Shown: piece after piece, positions 52,212-61,901 of the stretch
Numbering within the stretch: the first letter of the stretch is position 1
Layout of the letters: the number at the start of each line of letters is the position of its first letter
Source: Alteromonadaceae bacterium BrNp21-10
Lineage (GTDB): Bacteria; Pseudomonadota; Gammaproteobacteria; Enterobacterales; Alteromonadaceae
Assembly: GCA_030418115.1 (NCBI GenBank)
Contig: JAUHQD010000002.1
Span: 298,994 to 362,993 of the forward strand
Direction: 5' to 3'
DNA length: 64,000 nucleotides
Program-made: the position numbers and the translations under genes
Notes under the pieces: model-generated
Told to the model about the DNA's origin: nothing
Databases searched by the model: none
The model's input: the letters and a program-made list of their open reading frames with translations, nothing else

Positions 52212-54489
52212 TGGGCAACTCAATCATAAACTGCGTACCTTCACCCAACTTGCTAGTACAGTGGATAGTGCCACCATGTACTTTGACTATTTGCTTACTG
52301 ATAGCCAAACCAATACCACTGCCCTCATATTGATCACGGCGAACCAAGCGCTTAAAGGGTTCGAATATTTGTTGCAAGCCATTAGAGTCCATACCGATGC
52401 CGTTGTCGTGTATTTGAATTAACGTTGTATGGATTTGCTGTTGAATGCTGATGATTATTTTGGCGGCGAGATCGGCTTGTCTAAACTTAATGCTATTTTG
52501 TATCAAGTTTTGTATCAATTGTGTCATTAAACCAGAATCCACATAAATCGTTGCATCTTGTTTAAGCATAATCTCAGTCTGAGATTCGGCAATTAAAAAA
52601 GATAAATTATCTTGTACTTGATTTAGCACATGACTAAAGGGGAGTTGTTGTTTATTAACACTATCGACATTGATTTTGGATAACGACAATACATCTTGAA
52701 TTAACACTCGCATTCTTGATGCCGCATCTTTTAAACGATCGAGTTCATAGGCAGCATCGCCTTCTAATTCATCCACCAATCGCGCATGCAAGCTATCGGA
52801 AAATGCGGTAATTTTACGTAATGGCTCTTGTAAATCATGGGAAGCCACATAAGCAAAACGCTCTAAATATTCGTTAGATTCGGTTAATTTGTCTGCATTA
52901 TTTTTTAAGTCGGTAATGTCAATAAAAGTACCCAGCATTTCTAGCGGTTCGCCATTAGCATCTCTGGACAGCACAGAATCAAAGGAGTAACACCAAATCC
53001 AACGTCCGGACTTGTGTTTCAAGCGATACTGTAATGCGCTAACTTCATTCCCGCCCACGGCAATAACATCTTCTATATGCACCATGACCTTGCCAATATC
53101 ATCAGGATGAAACAGTTCCATTAACGATGGCAAAGTAGCAATATCCTCCATGTTATAACCAGTAATATCGGTGTAACGCTGATTTATTTGAGTGTTAGTT
53201 TGTTGGTCAAAATTAAATACAAAAATCCCACAAATGGCATTATCAATAATATTAGTCAGGTATCTTTGCTTCTCTTTTAACTCTTCTTGAATGTGTTTTT
53301 TCTCTTCAATGTAACTCAGTGATCCGGACATCAAACGAGGCTTATTATTGGCATCAAACAACGTATCGCCGCGAGTGAGAAACCAGCCATATTCGCCCTT
53401 TTTATTTAATCCAATATATTCCACTTCATACTTTTCACCGTGGTCAAAATGACGTTGCATATTAAACTCGACCAATTCAACAAAGTCGGGATGAATATGA
53501 CTTTTCCAATGTGCGAACTCTGGATGCTCAATATGCTGTTCCTGGCCGATCAATATCATCAACTGCGGCGAATAACTGACTTCACCTGTAGCAATATTCC
53601 ACTCCCATATTCCGTCGTTAGTGGCGCTAATAGCGCGCTCTAAACGTTGGTGAGATTCCAGTATTTGATTTTCTAAATAGCGAAAATGCGTCAAGTTTTT
53701 AATAGACACCAAGATCATCGCGGTACCGTCAGCATGTTCTTTGACAATCGAGACCTCTATAGGTATACCATCACCATGCTTGCTTTTACCTTTCAATATT
53801 AAGCTTTGGCTACTCATGGGATTGTCTTCGACTACGGTTTTTAATGCCTGCTGTAGCTTTTCAAATTCATGACCATCACTAGTAAATAAGTAACTCAGCG
53901 GCTTACCTAATAGCGCCTCGGAACTAAAACCAAAGTCTTTCAGCAAGGTTTTATTCACCAGTTGAATATTAAAATGATCATCAACCAACACCGCACCTAA
54001 CGGCATAGCTTCGATCATAAATTTAAATACACCGCTATTTTTTAATTGGGATTCAAGGCTAGAGTGCGACTCACTCACCGCTTTCAACTGATCACGTACA
54101 CCAGCAAATTGCTGAATGGTTGGCATAGCCAGCGCATTGGGCATGAGTTTAAAAACATAAATTGCAGTGACAAGGGAAACTAGCGCAGTGATCGCTTTGG
54201 CAATGCCATGTGCTCCATACACCCCTTGCCAAATGGTGATGATGCCGAAAACATGGGTTATCCCACAACACAAAATAAATAACGAAAACAACGCAAATAC
54301 CTTGTTATAACCAATATCTTTACGTTTATTGGCAAACATCATGATGGCAATAGGAATGGAAAAATAAGAAGCGGCTATCACTAAGTCGGCTACGACATTG
54401 GTCCACAAAATATGTGGCTGCCATAAATAGCAATGCCCATGGGGCATGTAGTCGCCACGGAAAAATGACTGTAACTGTTCGTTTTGCAT
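52204..54489 (-). CDS. ethylene-receptor-like (EBD) multi-PAS sensor histidine kinase
   Basis: The 761-residue kinase starts with a three-helix membrane domain (residues about 26-118) that matches the ethylene-binding domain of plant ETR1. Asp35, Tyr42, Ile45, Pro46, Ile72, Cys75 and His79 correspond to ETR1 Asp25, Tyr32, Ile35, Pro36, Ile62, Cys65 and His69, a constant offset of ten. A coiled coil (about 128-152) leads to three PAS domains (about 153-270, 275-400, 408-530), then HisKA with His551 in ASHDLQEPLRK and HATPase with the N-box at 661-669 and DNGIGM at 695. The motif suggests a bound copper ion and ethylene or similar ligand; whether this protein binds ethylene is not shown. The next two genes overlap it and each other. 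Confidence 0.93.
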   Translation of the reverse strand: MQNEQLQSFFRGDYMPHGHCYLWQPHILWTNVVADLVIAASYFSIPIAIMMFANKRKDIGYNKVFALFSLFILCCGITHVFGIITIWQGVYGAHGIAKAITALVSLVTAIYVFKLMPNALAMPTIQQFAGVRDQLKAVSESHSSLESQLKNSGVFKFMIEAMPLGAVLVDDHFNIQLVNKTLLKDFGFSSEALLGKPLSYLFTSDGHEFEKLQQALKTVVEDNPMSSQSLILKGKSKHGDGIPIEVSIVKEHADGTAMILVSIKNLTHFRYLENQILESHQRLERAISATNDGIWEWNIATGEVSYSPQLMILIGQEQHIEHPEFAHWKSHIHPDFVELVEFNMQRHFDHGEKYEVEYIGLNKKGEYGWFLTRGDTLFDANNKPRLMSGSLSYIEEKKHIQEELKEKQRYLTNIIDNAICGIFVFNFDQQTNTQINQRYTDITGYNMEDIATLPSLMELFHPDDIGKVMVHIEDVIAVGGNEVSALQYRLKHKSGRWIWCYSFDSVLSRDANGEPLEMLGTFIDITDLKNNADKLTESNEYLERFAYVASHDLQEPLRKITAFSDSLHARLVDELEGDAAYELDRLKDAASRMRVLIQDVLSLSKINVDSVNKQQLPFSHVLNQVQDNLSFLIAESQTEIMLKQDATIYVDSGLMTQLIQNLIQNSIKFRQADLAAKIIISIQQQIHTTLIQIHDNGIGMDSNGLQQIFEPFKRLVRRDQYEGSGIGLAISKQIVKVHGGTIHCTSKLGEGTQFMIELPNA

Positions 54490-54635
54490 AGTTTTTTTAT
54501 TATTTAGAAAAAACTAAGTATAGAAGAGTTTTGAATTTTTATTGCTGAATGGCTTGATAACTAACACTTAATTGGGACTTAACTAAACACTCAAGCTTGT
54601 GTAAAAGTCTAATTAACTTACTAACCGGAGCTCAG

Positions 54636-56996
54636 CTAATCCCCAAACAGGCGCTGCCATAAACTCTTTTTCTTCTGCTCAGATTTAACTGGGGATTGGA
54701 CGCAATTGGCAGCCGATGGTGGCAATGCGTCTATGACGGCGGGCAAAATCAGACTTTGTGGGCAAGCCGTGGCCAAATATTGCCCGGACTTTTGATCAAA
54801 GTGCACCATATTGACGCCCTCCGGCATGGACCGGACTAATGATTTAGGTTGTTGAGATTGCTGATAATTAACATAGAGATCTAACGCCCCACCTGCACCG
54901 GTGAGCTTGGTTATTTGATTATTATCTTTACCTACCCATATGGTCGATAGCGCATAGCGGTCATAACCACTAAACCAACTATCGCGATAATCATCGGTGG
55001 TACCGGTCTTACCTGCCATATTCACTTGTGGGAAAAGTTCCTTCAACACTCTCGCAGTGCCTTCACGGGTTACCTTGTGTAATGCGTAATTAACTAGATA
55101 GGTGGCCTTAGGGTCTAATCGTTGCTGACCGGCTTTCTCAAATTGCCACAACAAACTGTCATCGACGGTAGTCACCGCTCGTAGTGCATGTAACGGAATA
55201 TATTGCCCTTCATTGGCAATGGTCTGGTACATCTGGTTGACTTGAAAAGGCGATAAGTTAACCGCCCCCAACGTCATCGCCGGATAGCGACTGACTTCAT
55301 CATCCACACCCATGCGCTGTAATGTATTGGCTACGTTATCCAAGCCCACTTGCATGCCAAGATTTACGGTAGGGACGTTTAACGAACGGGTTAACGCGGT
55401 AATCAAATTAACTTCGCCACGGAATTTCTTATCTGCATTCAACGGCTTCCATAATTGGCCGTGGCTGCTTTTCATTTGAATGGGTTTGTCTGCAATAATG
55501 CTAGCTAAGTTATACTGATCAGCCTGCTCTAAAGCAGTTAGGTAAACCGCCGGCTTAATAATAGAGCCAATGGGACGTTTGGCATCAAGAGCGCGATTAA
55601 AGCCATGGTATTGAGGATCTTTTCCGCCAACGATAGCGCGAATTTCCCCACTGCGGATGTCACTAACCAACATCGCACCTTGTAACTCTTGTACTTTTTT
55701 AAGCTTTTCTAGTTTAGGTATACCTCGACGTACAGCAACTTCAGCACGGCGCTGTGCCAATGGATCCATCGCCGTGAAAACTTTAATACCCGACTGAAAT
55801 AATTCCGGTGAGGCCAGCGCTTGGCGCAATTCGCGCTTAACTTGATCCATATAAGACGGATATTTTCCTTGGGCTAAACGATTCTCATTGGCCAAAGTTA
55901 ATGGTGTATTTAACCAATGTTGATATTCCGCTTTGCTCAACACATTATTTTCAAACAGTAAGCGTAGCACCGTGTCGCGACGCTCTATTACCCGTTTAGG
56001 GTAGCGTCTTGGATTATAATAAGAAGGCCCTTTTACCATAGCGACTAAAGTTGCCATTTCTGCCAAGTTCAACTCTGGCAAAGGTCGGTCAAAATAGAAG
56101 TGACTGGCTAAACCAAAACCGTGCACACCGGTAGCCCCATTTTGTCCTAAAAACACCTCATTCAAATAGGCCTGTAGAATATCCTCCTTGCTGTAACGCA
56201 ATTCGATTAATAAGGAAATCCATGCTTCCCGCACTTTACGAATAATGGACTTTTCACGGGTGAGAAAGAAATTTTTCACCAATTGCTGAGTCAAGGTGCT
56301 ACCGCCTTGCACTCGTGCACCGGCTTTTATGTTGGCAACCAATGCACGTAAAATCGACAGTGGTACCACACCATGATGATCGTAAAAATCTTTATCTTCA
56401 ACCAGCAATAATGTGTCCACTAACGCACTAGGCACCTCTTCCAAATTAACCAGCATACGATCTTCACGTTCGGCACTGAGTAAACGAGTAACCAGCCACG
56501 GTTCGAGACTGACAGAATCAAGTTCATCATTAGAAATAAGATCACGAATGTGTTGGACTTTGCCATTGGCAAACACCACCTGAATAGAACGCTCTTCTTC
56601 AGGATGCTCAGGGAAATCAAAGGCTCGACGCACCAAGCTGACCATATTGTAGTTGCTGACATAGTCGCCGCTTTGCTGCAATTGCGTTACTGGCCGATAG
56701 GCGAGTAATTGCAGTTCATCAATGAGTTCCTTGGATGTCATTTCCCGGCCGACGGATAACACTAATGGACGAGCAAAAACTTGCGCAGGCACTTGCCATT
56801 TGTTGCCACCAAACTTGTGCTGAATTTGCGCATCCAACACCACGCTGTAGACGGCCATTAGCACTAACAATACCAGCGCAAATTGCCACCAATGGCGCTT
56901 CATCCAATGAATGCTTTTAGCCAGAATGGATTGACGCGGTGTAAAGGAAGAAGGTGAACGTTTTTTACGAGCAGCGGTAGTTTTAGCTTTGGGCAT
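54636..56996 (-). CDS. mrcB: bifunctional penicillin-binding protein 1B
   Basis: The 786-residue class A PBP has a membrane helix at residues about 36-53 and a UB2H-like regulatory domain (about 68-150, typical of PBP1B). The GT51 glycosyltransferase has catalytic Glu200 in EDKDFYDHHG and RVQGGSTLTQQLVKNFFL. The transpeptidase has the active-site serine in GSIIKP, SLN in TRSLNVP, and KTGTT. The UB2H domain makes PBP1B more likely than PBP1A. It polymerises and cross-links peptidoglycan at the inner membrane; activation by LpoB is inferred from family only. It is alone on the minus strand, with OmpA-like divergent to the right. Confidence 0.97.
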   Translation of the reverse strand: MPKAKTTAARKKRSPSSFTPRQSILAKSIHWMKRHWWQFALVLLVLMAVYSVVLDAQIQHKFGGNKWQVPAQVFARPLVLSVGREMTSKELIDELQLLAYRPVTQLQQSGDYVSNYNMVSLVRRAFDFPEHPEEERSIQVVFANGKVQHIRDLISNDELDSVSLEPWLVTRLLSAEREDRMLVNLEEVPSALVDTLLLVEDKDFYDHHGVVPLSILRALVANIKAGARVQGGSTLTQQLVKNFFLTREKSIIRKVREAWISLLIELRYSKEDILQAYLNEVFLGQNGATGVHGFGLASHFYFDRPLPELNLAEMATLVAMVKGPSYYNPRRYPKRVIERRDTVLRLLFENNVLSKAEYQHWLNTPLTLANENRLAQGKYPSYMDQVKRELRQALASPELFQSGIKVFTAMDPLAQRRAEVAVRRGIPKLEKLKKVQELQGAMLVSDIRSGEIRAIVGGKDPQYHGFNRALDAKRPIGSIIKPAVYLTALEQADQYNLASIIADKPIQMKSSHGQLWKPLNADKKFRGEVNLITALTRSLNVPTVNLGMQVGLDNVANTLQRMGVDDEVSRYPAMTLGAVNLSPFQVNQMYQTIANEGQYIPLHALRAVTTVDDSLLWQFEKAGQQRLDPKATYLVNYALHKVTREGTARVLKELFPQVNMAGKTGTTDDYRDSWFSGYDRYALSTIWVGKDNNQITKLTGAGGALDLYVNYQQSQQPKSLVRSMPEGVNMVHFDQKSGQYLATACPQSLILPAVIDALPPSAANCVQSPVKSEQKKKSLWQRLFGD

Positions 56997-57216
56997 TATT
57001 TAAGGGTTCTTATTGATCAAAAATGAATACAGTGGCGCGAAGAGCTAATCTGTCAGACAAACATAAAAAGTAAAGTTCCATCTTTACACTGATTACCTGA
57101 TGTCTTCTTGAAAGAACGGCGCAATCGAAAGAATGTCTCTATAATATGATCATCATAACAACTAAAACTACTCGCTAGTACTCAATAGTGTTAATACGAC
57201 TAAAGGACTATATTCT

Positions 57217-58413
57217 ATGAAAAAAAATATCATTTACCTCAGCATTGCGCTCACTATGAGCAGCCCCGTTATTGCCGAGATTACCGAAATACAGCCTTCT
57301 TGGTTAGGTGTTTTTACCGAATACTATCGAGCTGATGAAGACAAATTTACTGGCAATAGTGAGGCTGTAGATGGTGTGAGTTTTGGTTTTGAAGGGGGAG
57401 TTGGTTTATCACCTAAATGGGCAGGTCGTATTGAGTGGGCGGATCTTAATCTGCAAGAGCATGCCTTTACCGCCGATGGCTACCGTGTAGGAATGGACGC
57501 ACTGTACTTTCCAAATGCTACAAGCCAATACTTTTTTGCCGGTCTTAAAGCGCAAAAATTACAACAAACCTACAATTTATTAAATATTGGTGTTGGTAAT
57601 CGTTGGACATTAAAAGATAATTGGAACATCTACGCTGAGGCAGCGGCCAATCGCGAATTTAGTGATGGCCATCAAGATATTAGCCTAAAACTAGGTTTAG
57701 CATATTTATTTGGCAGTAAAACATCTAGCTATACTCCAAAAGATGATGATAACGATGGTGTCGTTAACACCTTAGATCAATGCCCCAATACCCCAGCGGG
57801 CGAGGCTGTTGATAAAAAAGGTTGCTCCTTACCGACCGACAATGACAATGACGGCGTACTCAACAATGTTGACCAATGCCCAAATACACCAGCAAGCACC
57901 ACTGTGGATAGCCTTGGCTGCGCTATTAAATTAGCCGCAATTGGTGACACTGACCATGATGGTGTTAATGATGATATTGATCAATGTGCTGATACGCCAA
58001 TCAATGACAAAGTGGATGACGTCGGCTGTAGCTTATTTGCAGAGAAAAAGATCCCCATTGCGCTCAATGTACTGTTCGCCAATAACTCCAGTAATATTGA
58101 TAATCCTCAGGATCAGTCGATTATCGATTTTGCCGAAGCACTAAAAACCTACCCTGAGATTATTGTAACTATCGAAGGTCACTCTTCTGCACCTGGTGAT
58201 GCTGATTACAATCAAACAATATCGGAGCAACGGGCTAACGCTGTTCGTGATTTATTGATTAGCCAATATCACATCCCGGCATCTCAGTTATTAGCTCAAG
58301 GGTTTGGCGAAACACGCTTGTTGGATGACCGTCATACTGAAGCAGCGCATATTAAAAATCGCCGCATTGCAGCCTCGGCAACCGCCATTAGCCGTACTAA
58401 AGTACAAAAATAA
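57217..58413 (+). CDS. OmpA-family outer membrane protein with TSP3 repeats
   Basis: The 398-residue protein has a signal peptide (residues 1-20), an N-terminal beta-barrel (about 25-167), and three thrombospondin type 3 calcium-binding repeats (about 176-203, 207-235 and 244-271, each with DxDxDGV and a Cys pair). The C-terminal OmpA domain (about 281-390) has IEGHSSAPGDADYN, SEQRA and NRRI, the peptidoglycan-contact residues. It should span the outer membrane and anchor it to the wall, with calcium-stiffened linkers. AAAGGAC lies before the ATG and a long hairpin terminator follows. Confidence 0.93.
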   Translation: MKKNIIYLSIALTMSSPVIAEITEIQPSWLGVFTEYYRADEDKFTGNSEAVDGVSFGFEGGVGLSPKWAGRIEWADLNLQEHAFTADGYRVGMDALYFPNATSQYFFAGLKAQKLQQTYNLLNIGVGNRWTLKDNWNIYAEAAANREFSDGHQDISLKLGLAYLFGSKTSSYTPKDDDNDGVVNTLDQCPNTPAGEAVDKKGCSLPTDNDNDGVLNNVDQCPNTPASTTVDSLGCAIKLAAIGDTDHDGVNDDIDQCADTPINDKVDDVGCSLFAEKKIPIALNVLFANNSSNIDNPQDQSIIDFAEALKTYPEIIVTIEGHSSAPGDADYNQTISEQRANAVRDLLISQYHIPASQLLAQGFGETRLLDDRHTEAAHIKNRRIAASATAISRTKVQK

Positions 58414-58425
58414 CTATCGTTAACT

Positions 58426-58457
58426 ACCAAAAAGCCAGCCACTGCTGGCTTTTTGGT
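58426..58457. terminator. bidirectional terminator between ompA-like gene and hrpB
   Basis: A perfect 14-bp stem, ACCAAAAAGCCAGC at 58426-58439 with its inverse at 58444-58457 around CACT, carries A5 and T5 runs in its arms. It lies between two converging genes and can serve both. Confidence 0.9.
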
Positions 58458-58477
58458 GCGTAATCCTCGTACCTAGC

Positions 58478-60931
58478 TTACATATTTTTTTTAGTTTTAC
58501 TGGTAGCCTGAGCTGTAGCTGGGTCATCAGGCCAAAAATGTCTGGGATAGCGGCCCTTCATTTCTTTTTGCACTTCTTTATAACTTCCTGACCAAAAGCC
58601 AGCCAAATTTTGAGTTTGTTGTAACGGTCGACGTGCTGGAGAGAGTAATTCCAATTGCACTGCAACCTTGCCTCTAGCGATAGTGGGAGTCTCCTGTAAA
58701 CCATAAAGCTCTTGCATGCGTACCGATAATTTCACACTCCCATTAGCGGCGTAAATTAATGCAGCGGTATTGCCGCTGGGTATGGCGAATCGTTGAGGGA
58801 AATGGTTTTGCAACTGTTGTTGTAATGGCCAATCCAACGCACTTTTAAGGATCTCAATAAAATCTAATTTTTGCAGTTGTGCCATGCTCAACACTTCAGT
58901 TAAATAAGGCAGCAACCATTGTTCGAGGGATGCAGTTAATCCTTTCTCGCTCCAATCAGGCCAAGGATCATCACTAAAGACGTTATGGGCCAGACGCACG
59001 CGGTAAATCAACTGCAAGGCTTGTTCACTAAAGGGCAAATTCATCACCCCTAGTTTACCAATTTGCTGTAACCACAATTGTTGGCATAACGCCGTATCTG
59101 GTTTGGATACTTTCTGTGAAGACAACACAATTTGCCCTAACTGTTTGCGGCGCTGGGCGACAATTCGTTGTTGTTGATTATCCCATTGGCAAATGTGTTG
59201 TTCACGAAAAAGATGACCAAAATGCTGTTGTAATTGGGCTTCGCTGATCCTTTCCGCCAATTTTATCGGGGTATCGCCTTGTTGCTTATCGGTCACTAGC
59301 ATATTACCTACTGCTAACCATGGCTGTTGCGCTAACGGATCATGTTCCGCTAAACTCGCGCCACTGCCATTGACCAACAGTAAACGCGCCGGTTGCCGTT
59401 GCTTAGCCAACCATTGTGGAAATGCCAGCGCCAATAACAAGCCACTATCGCCCAGCGGCCACGACGCATTACCACAACCAATGCGCTGTTGCCAAAGGCG
59501 TATGCTTTGCCAAATAGGATGAGATCGTTGTTGCTGCAATAACTGCAATCGCTGTTCAAGACTGACACTGGCTTGATAAGGTAATGGGTCTTTTGATTCC
59601 AATAAAGCGACTATGGCGGCAGCCATACTCTGATGACCGGCACTCATTTTTTGCACAGTGACTAACATATTGGCTAATGAAGGATGACTACCAAACCCAT
59701 GCAATGCCCGCCCGTGAGCGGTGATTTTACCATCTGTATCTATGGCTTGTAATTCTAGCAACGACTGGCTGGCACGCTCGATTTGTGCCGTTGATGGCTG
59801 ATTTATCAGCCCCAGTTGTGAGATAGGCGTGCCCCACAGGGCACATTCCAACAACAACGGCATGATATCCACATGTAATAATTCTGGCTGGGATTGCATT
59901 GATAATCGCCCATGTTGCTCCTGTGCCCATAATCGGTAGCAATGACCACTAGCTGTTCGACCCGCTCGCCCTGCCCGCTGCGTAGCCGAAGATTGGGAAA
60001 TTCCTTGACTGACTAATTGGGTAACCCCTTGGGTAAGTCTAAATTGCGCCGTTTTCTCTAAACCACTATCGATAACGACTTCAATTCCATCAATGGTTAA
60101 ACTGGTTTCGGCAATATTGGTTGCGAGAACAATTTTTCGTTGGCCAGCAATGCACGGTGCAATAGCCGCCATTTGCTGTTTTTTATCCAGTTCACCATAC
60201 AAACTATGGATAACCGTAGTCGATGACACCAGACTACTCAAAGCTTGCGCACAGTATTGAATATCTCGCACACCGGGTAAAAACACCAAAATGCTGCCTT
60301 GATGATTTTCCAAGGCCTCTCGAATCACCTTAACCACTTTCGCTGATAACGGTTGCTTAGATAGGTCCGGGCGATAATGCAGGGTTACTGGATAGCTACG
60401 GCCTGCACATTGCAGTAATTCCGCATGCGGCATAAAACGCTGCAATGCATCAATATCCAAGGTCGCCGACATCACTAATAAGCGTAAATCATCGCGTAAT
60501 GTTTGTTGTACCTCAAGGCACAAAGCTAGGGATAAATCCGCATGAATACTGCGCTCATGAAACTCATCGAAGATCACCAAGCCAATACCATCCAGTTCAG
60601 GCTGGCTTTGTAACATCCGAGTCAATATGCCTTCGGTGACGATCTCTAAACGGGTGTGACTACTCACTTTATTTTCACCACGCATACGATAGCCTACGGT
60701 TTTACCGACAGGCTCTTGTAGTTGTTCGGCCAAATAACTAGCAATACTACGCACCGCGATACGCCGGGGTTGTAACAGGATAATCTTGCAATTTTTGAAG
60801 CGGGCTAAACCTAATAAAAACAGAGGTAAACAAGTGGATTTACCGGCACCAGGAGGCGCCACCAGCAACACATCGCCTTGGGATAACGACGCTTCAAGGG
60901 CTGGAAATATTTGAACGACAGGCAGAGACAT
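58478..60931 (-). CDS. hrpB: ATP-dependent helicase HrpB (DEAH family)
   Basis: The 817-residue DEAH-type helicase has the usual HrpB length. Motifs: Walker A GAGKST at about 28-33, motif II DEFH at 122-125, motif III SAT, motif VI QRAGRAGR, and an HrpB-specific C-terminal region with QLWLQQIGKLGVMNLPF and RRPLQQTQNLAGFW near the end. The DEFH form replaces DEAH, as is common in HrpB. Its role in RNA metabolism is poorly defined, and it is not essential in E. coli. It starts divergently from thpR. Confidence 0.96.
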   Translation of the reverse strand: MSLPVVQIFPALEASLSQGDVLLVAPPGAGKSTCLPLFLLGLARFKNCKIILLQPRRIAVRSIASYLAEQLQEPVGKTVGYRMRGENKVSSHTRLEIVTEGILTRMLQSQPELDGIGLVIFDEFHERSIHADLSLALCLEVQQTLRDDLRLLVMSATLDIDALQRFMPHAELLQCAGRSYPVTLHYRPDLSKQPLSAKVVKVIREALENHQGSILVFLPGVRDIQYCAQALSSLVSSTTVIHSLYGELDKKQQMAAIAPCIAGQRKIVLATNIAETSLTIDGIEVVIDSGLEKTAQFRLTQGVTQLVSQGISQSSATQRAGRAGRTASGHCYRLWAQEQHGRLSMQSQPELLHVDIMPLLLECALWGTPISQLGLINQPSTAQIERASQSLLELQAIDTDGKITAHGRALHGFGSHPSLANMLVTVQKMSAGHQSMAAAIVALLESKDPLPYQASVSLEQRLQLLQQQRSHPIWQSIRLWQQRIGCGNASWPLGDSGLLLALAFPQWLAKQRQPARLLLVNGSGASLAEHDPLAQQPWLAVGNMLVTDKQQGDTPIKLAERISEAQLQQHFGHLFREQHICQWDNQQQRIVAQRRKQLGQIVLSSQKVSKPDTALCQQLWLQQIGKLGVMNLPFSEQALQLIYRVRLAHNVFSDDPWPDWSEKGLTASLEQWLLPYLTEVLSMAQLQKLDFIEILKSALDWPLQQQLQNHFPQRFAIPSGNTAALIYAANGSVKLSVRMQELYGLQETPTIARGKVAVQLELLSPARRPLQQTQNLAGFWSGSYKEVQKEMKGRYPRHFWPDDPATAQATSKTKKNM

Positions 60932-61172
60932 AAGAACAGAAAAACTTATTAGTAGGCGAGTATTTTTAGCATATTAATGAATTCTAACACCCTAAGACCT
61001 TTTATTCTGCATACATAATCATTGTGTTCCTATCCGTAAAAATATTCCCACCTTAACCAAGTGTCCCTACAATTCCTTTTTTAGAATAATCGTACTAAAA
61101 AGTAGAAACTGCTAGGATGATTGGGTTTTGATGACATCTATTTACAGTCATCAATAATAATAGGAGAAAGTC

Positions 61173-61703
61173 TTGCGATATTTCTTAGGTTTAGATCTCG
61201 ACCCCACTATAAAACTTGAGATCGATCATTGGCGCAGCAAAGCATTGCCAAAATTCCAATGTCCAACTTCAGTCAGCAATTTTCATATCACCCTAGTGTT
61301 TCTGGGTGATGTGGACGATTTGATTTTAGAGCAACTTAGCAAGCTGATATCCACCATTAAAGCCGTGCCGTTTTCATTAACACTAAACCAACTCGGCTTT
61401 TGGTCAAAACCCAGAATATTGTTTTTAGGTGCAGAAGACGTCGATAAAAAAATGCACCATTTAGTAAGCCAACTTACCCATGTAGCTAATCAATGTAATT
61501 TACACATCCCCAAACGGCCCTATATTCCCCATGTAACCTTATCCAGAAAAATGACCTCAAATCCTGCAGCGGCCATAATCCAGCCTAGTTTTCAATGTCA
61601 CTTCGATCAAATTCATCTATATGAATCTGTTTCAAGTTATTCGGGGGTGCAGTACCTGATCAGAGATAGTTGGTCATTACAATCCGAAAAATATTGTAAA
61701 TAA
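61173..61703 (+). CDS. thpR: RNA 2',3'-cyclic phosphodiesterase
   Basis: The 176-residue 2H phosphoesterase has two HxTx motifs: HITL (His38, Thr40) followed by VFLGDV, and HVTL (His130, Thr132). This fits ThpR (LigT-like), which opens 2',3'-cyclic phosphate ends of RNA and can join tRNA halves by 2'-5' linkage in vitro. The start codon is TTG at 61173, supported by a strong AGGAGA site at 61162-61167 and the family start (YFLGLDLD). It stands between hrpB and purU with its own promoter region. Confidence 0.93.
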   Translation: MRYFLGLDLDPTIKLEIDHWRSKALPKFQCPTSVSNFHITLVFLGDVDDLILEQLSKLISTIKAVPFSLTLNQLGFWSKPRILFLGAEDVDKKMHHLVSQLTHVANQCNLHIPKRPYIPHVTLSRKMTSNPAAAIIQPSFQCHFDQIHLYESVSSYSGVQYLIRDSWSLQSEKYCK

Positions 61704-61901
61704 TGTGCCGCTTGAAATTCCAATGTGGGATAGCAAAGTTCGTAGCCGGACTCATAGAATGTTGATCATATTTAAGAAAAATTAATTTTTATAACTATTT
61801 CAACAACTTTAGCGCTAAAGCATATTTACTCAAAGGCCTACAATGCGTAGGCTCTACCCTTAGTATTCAACCTTCGTTTTACAGTTGAGCAGTGGATTTA
61901 T

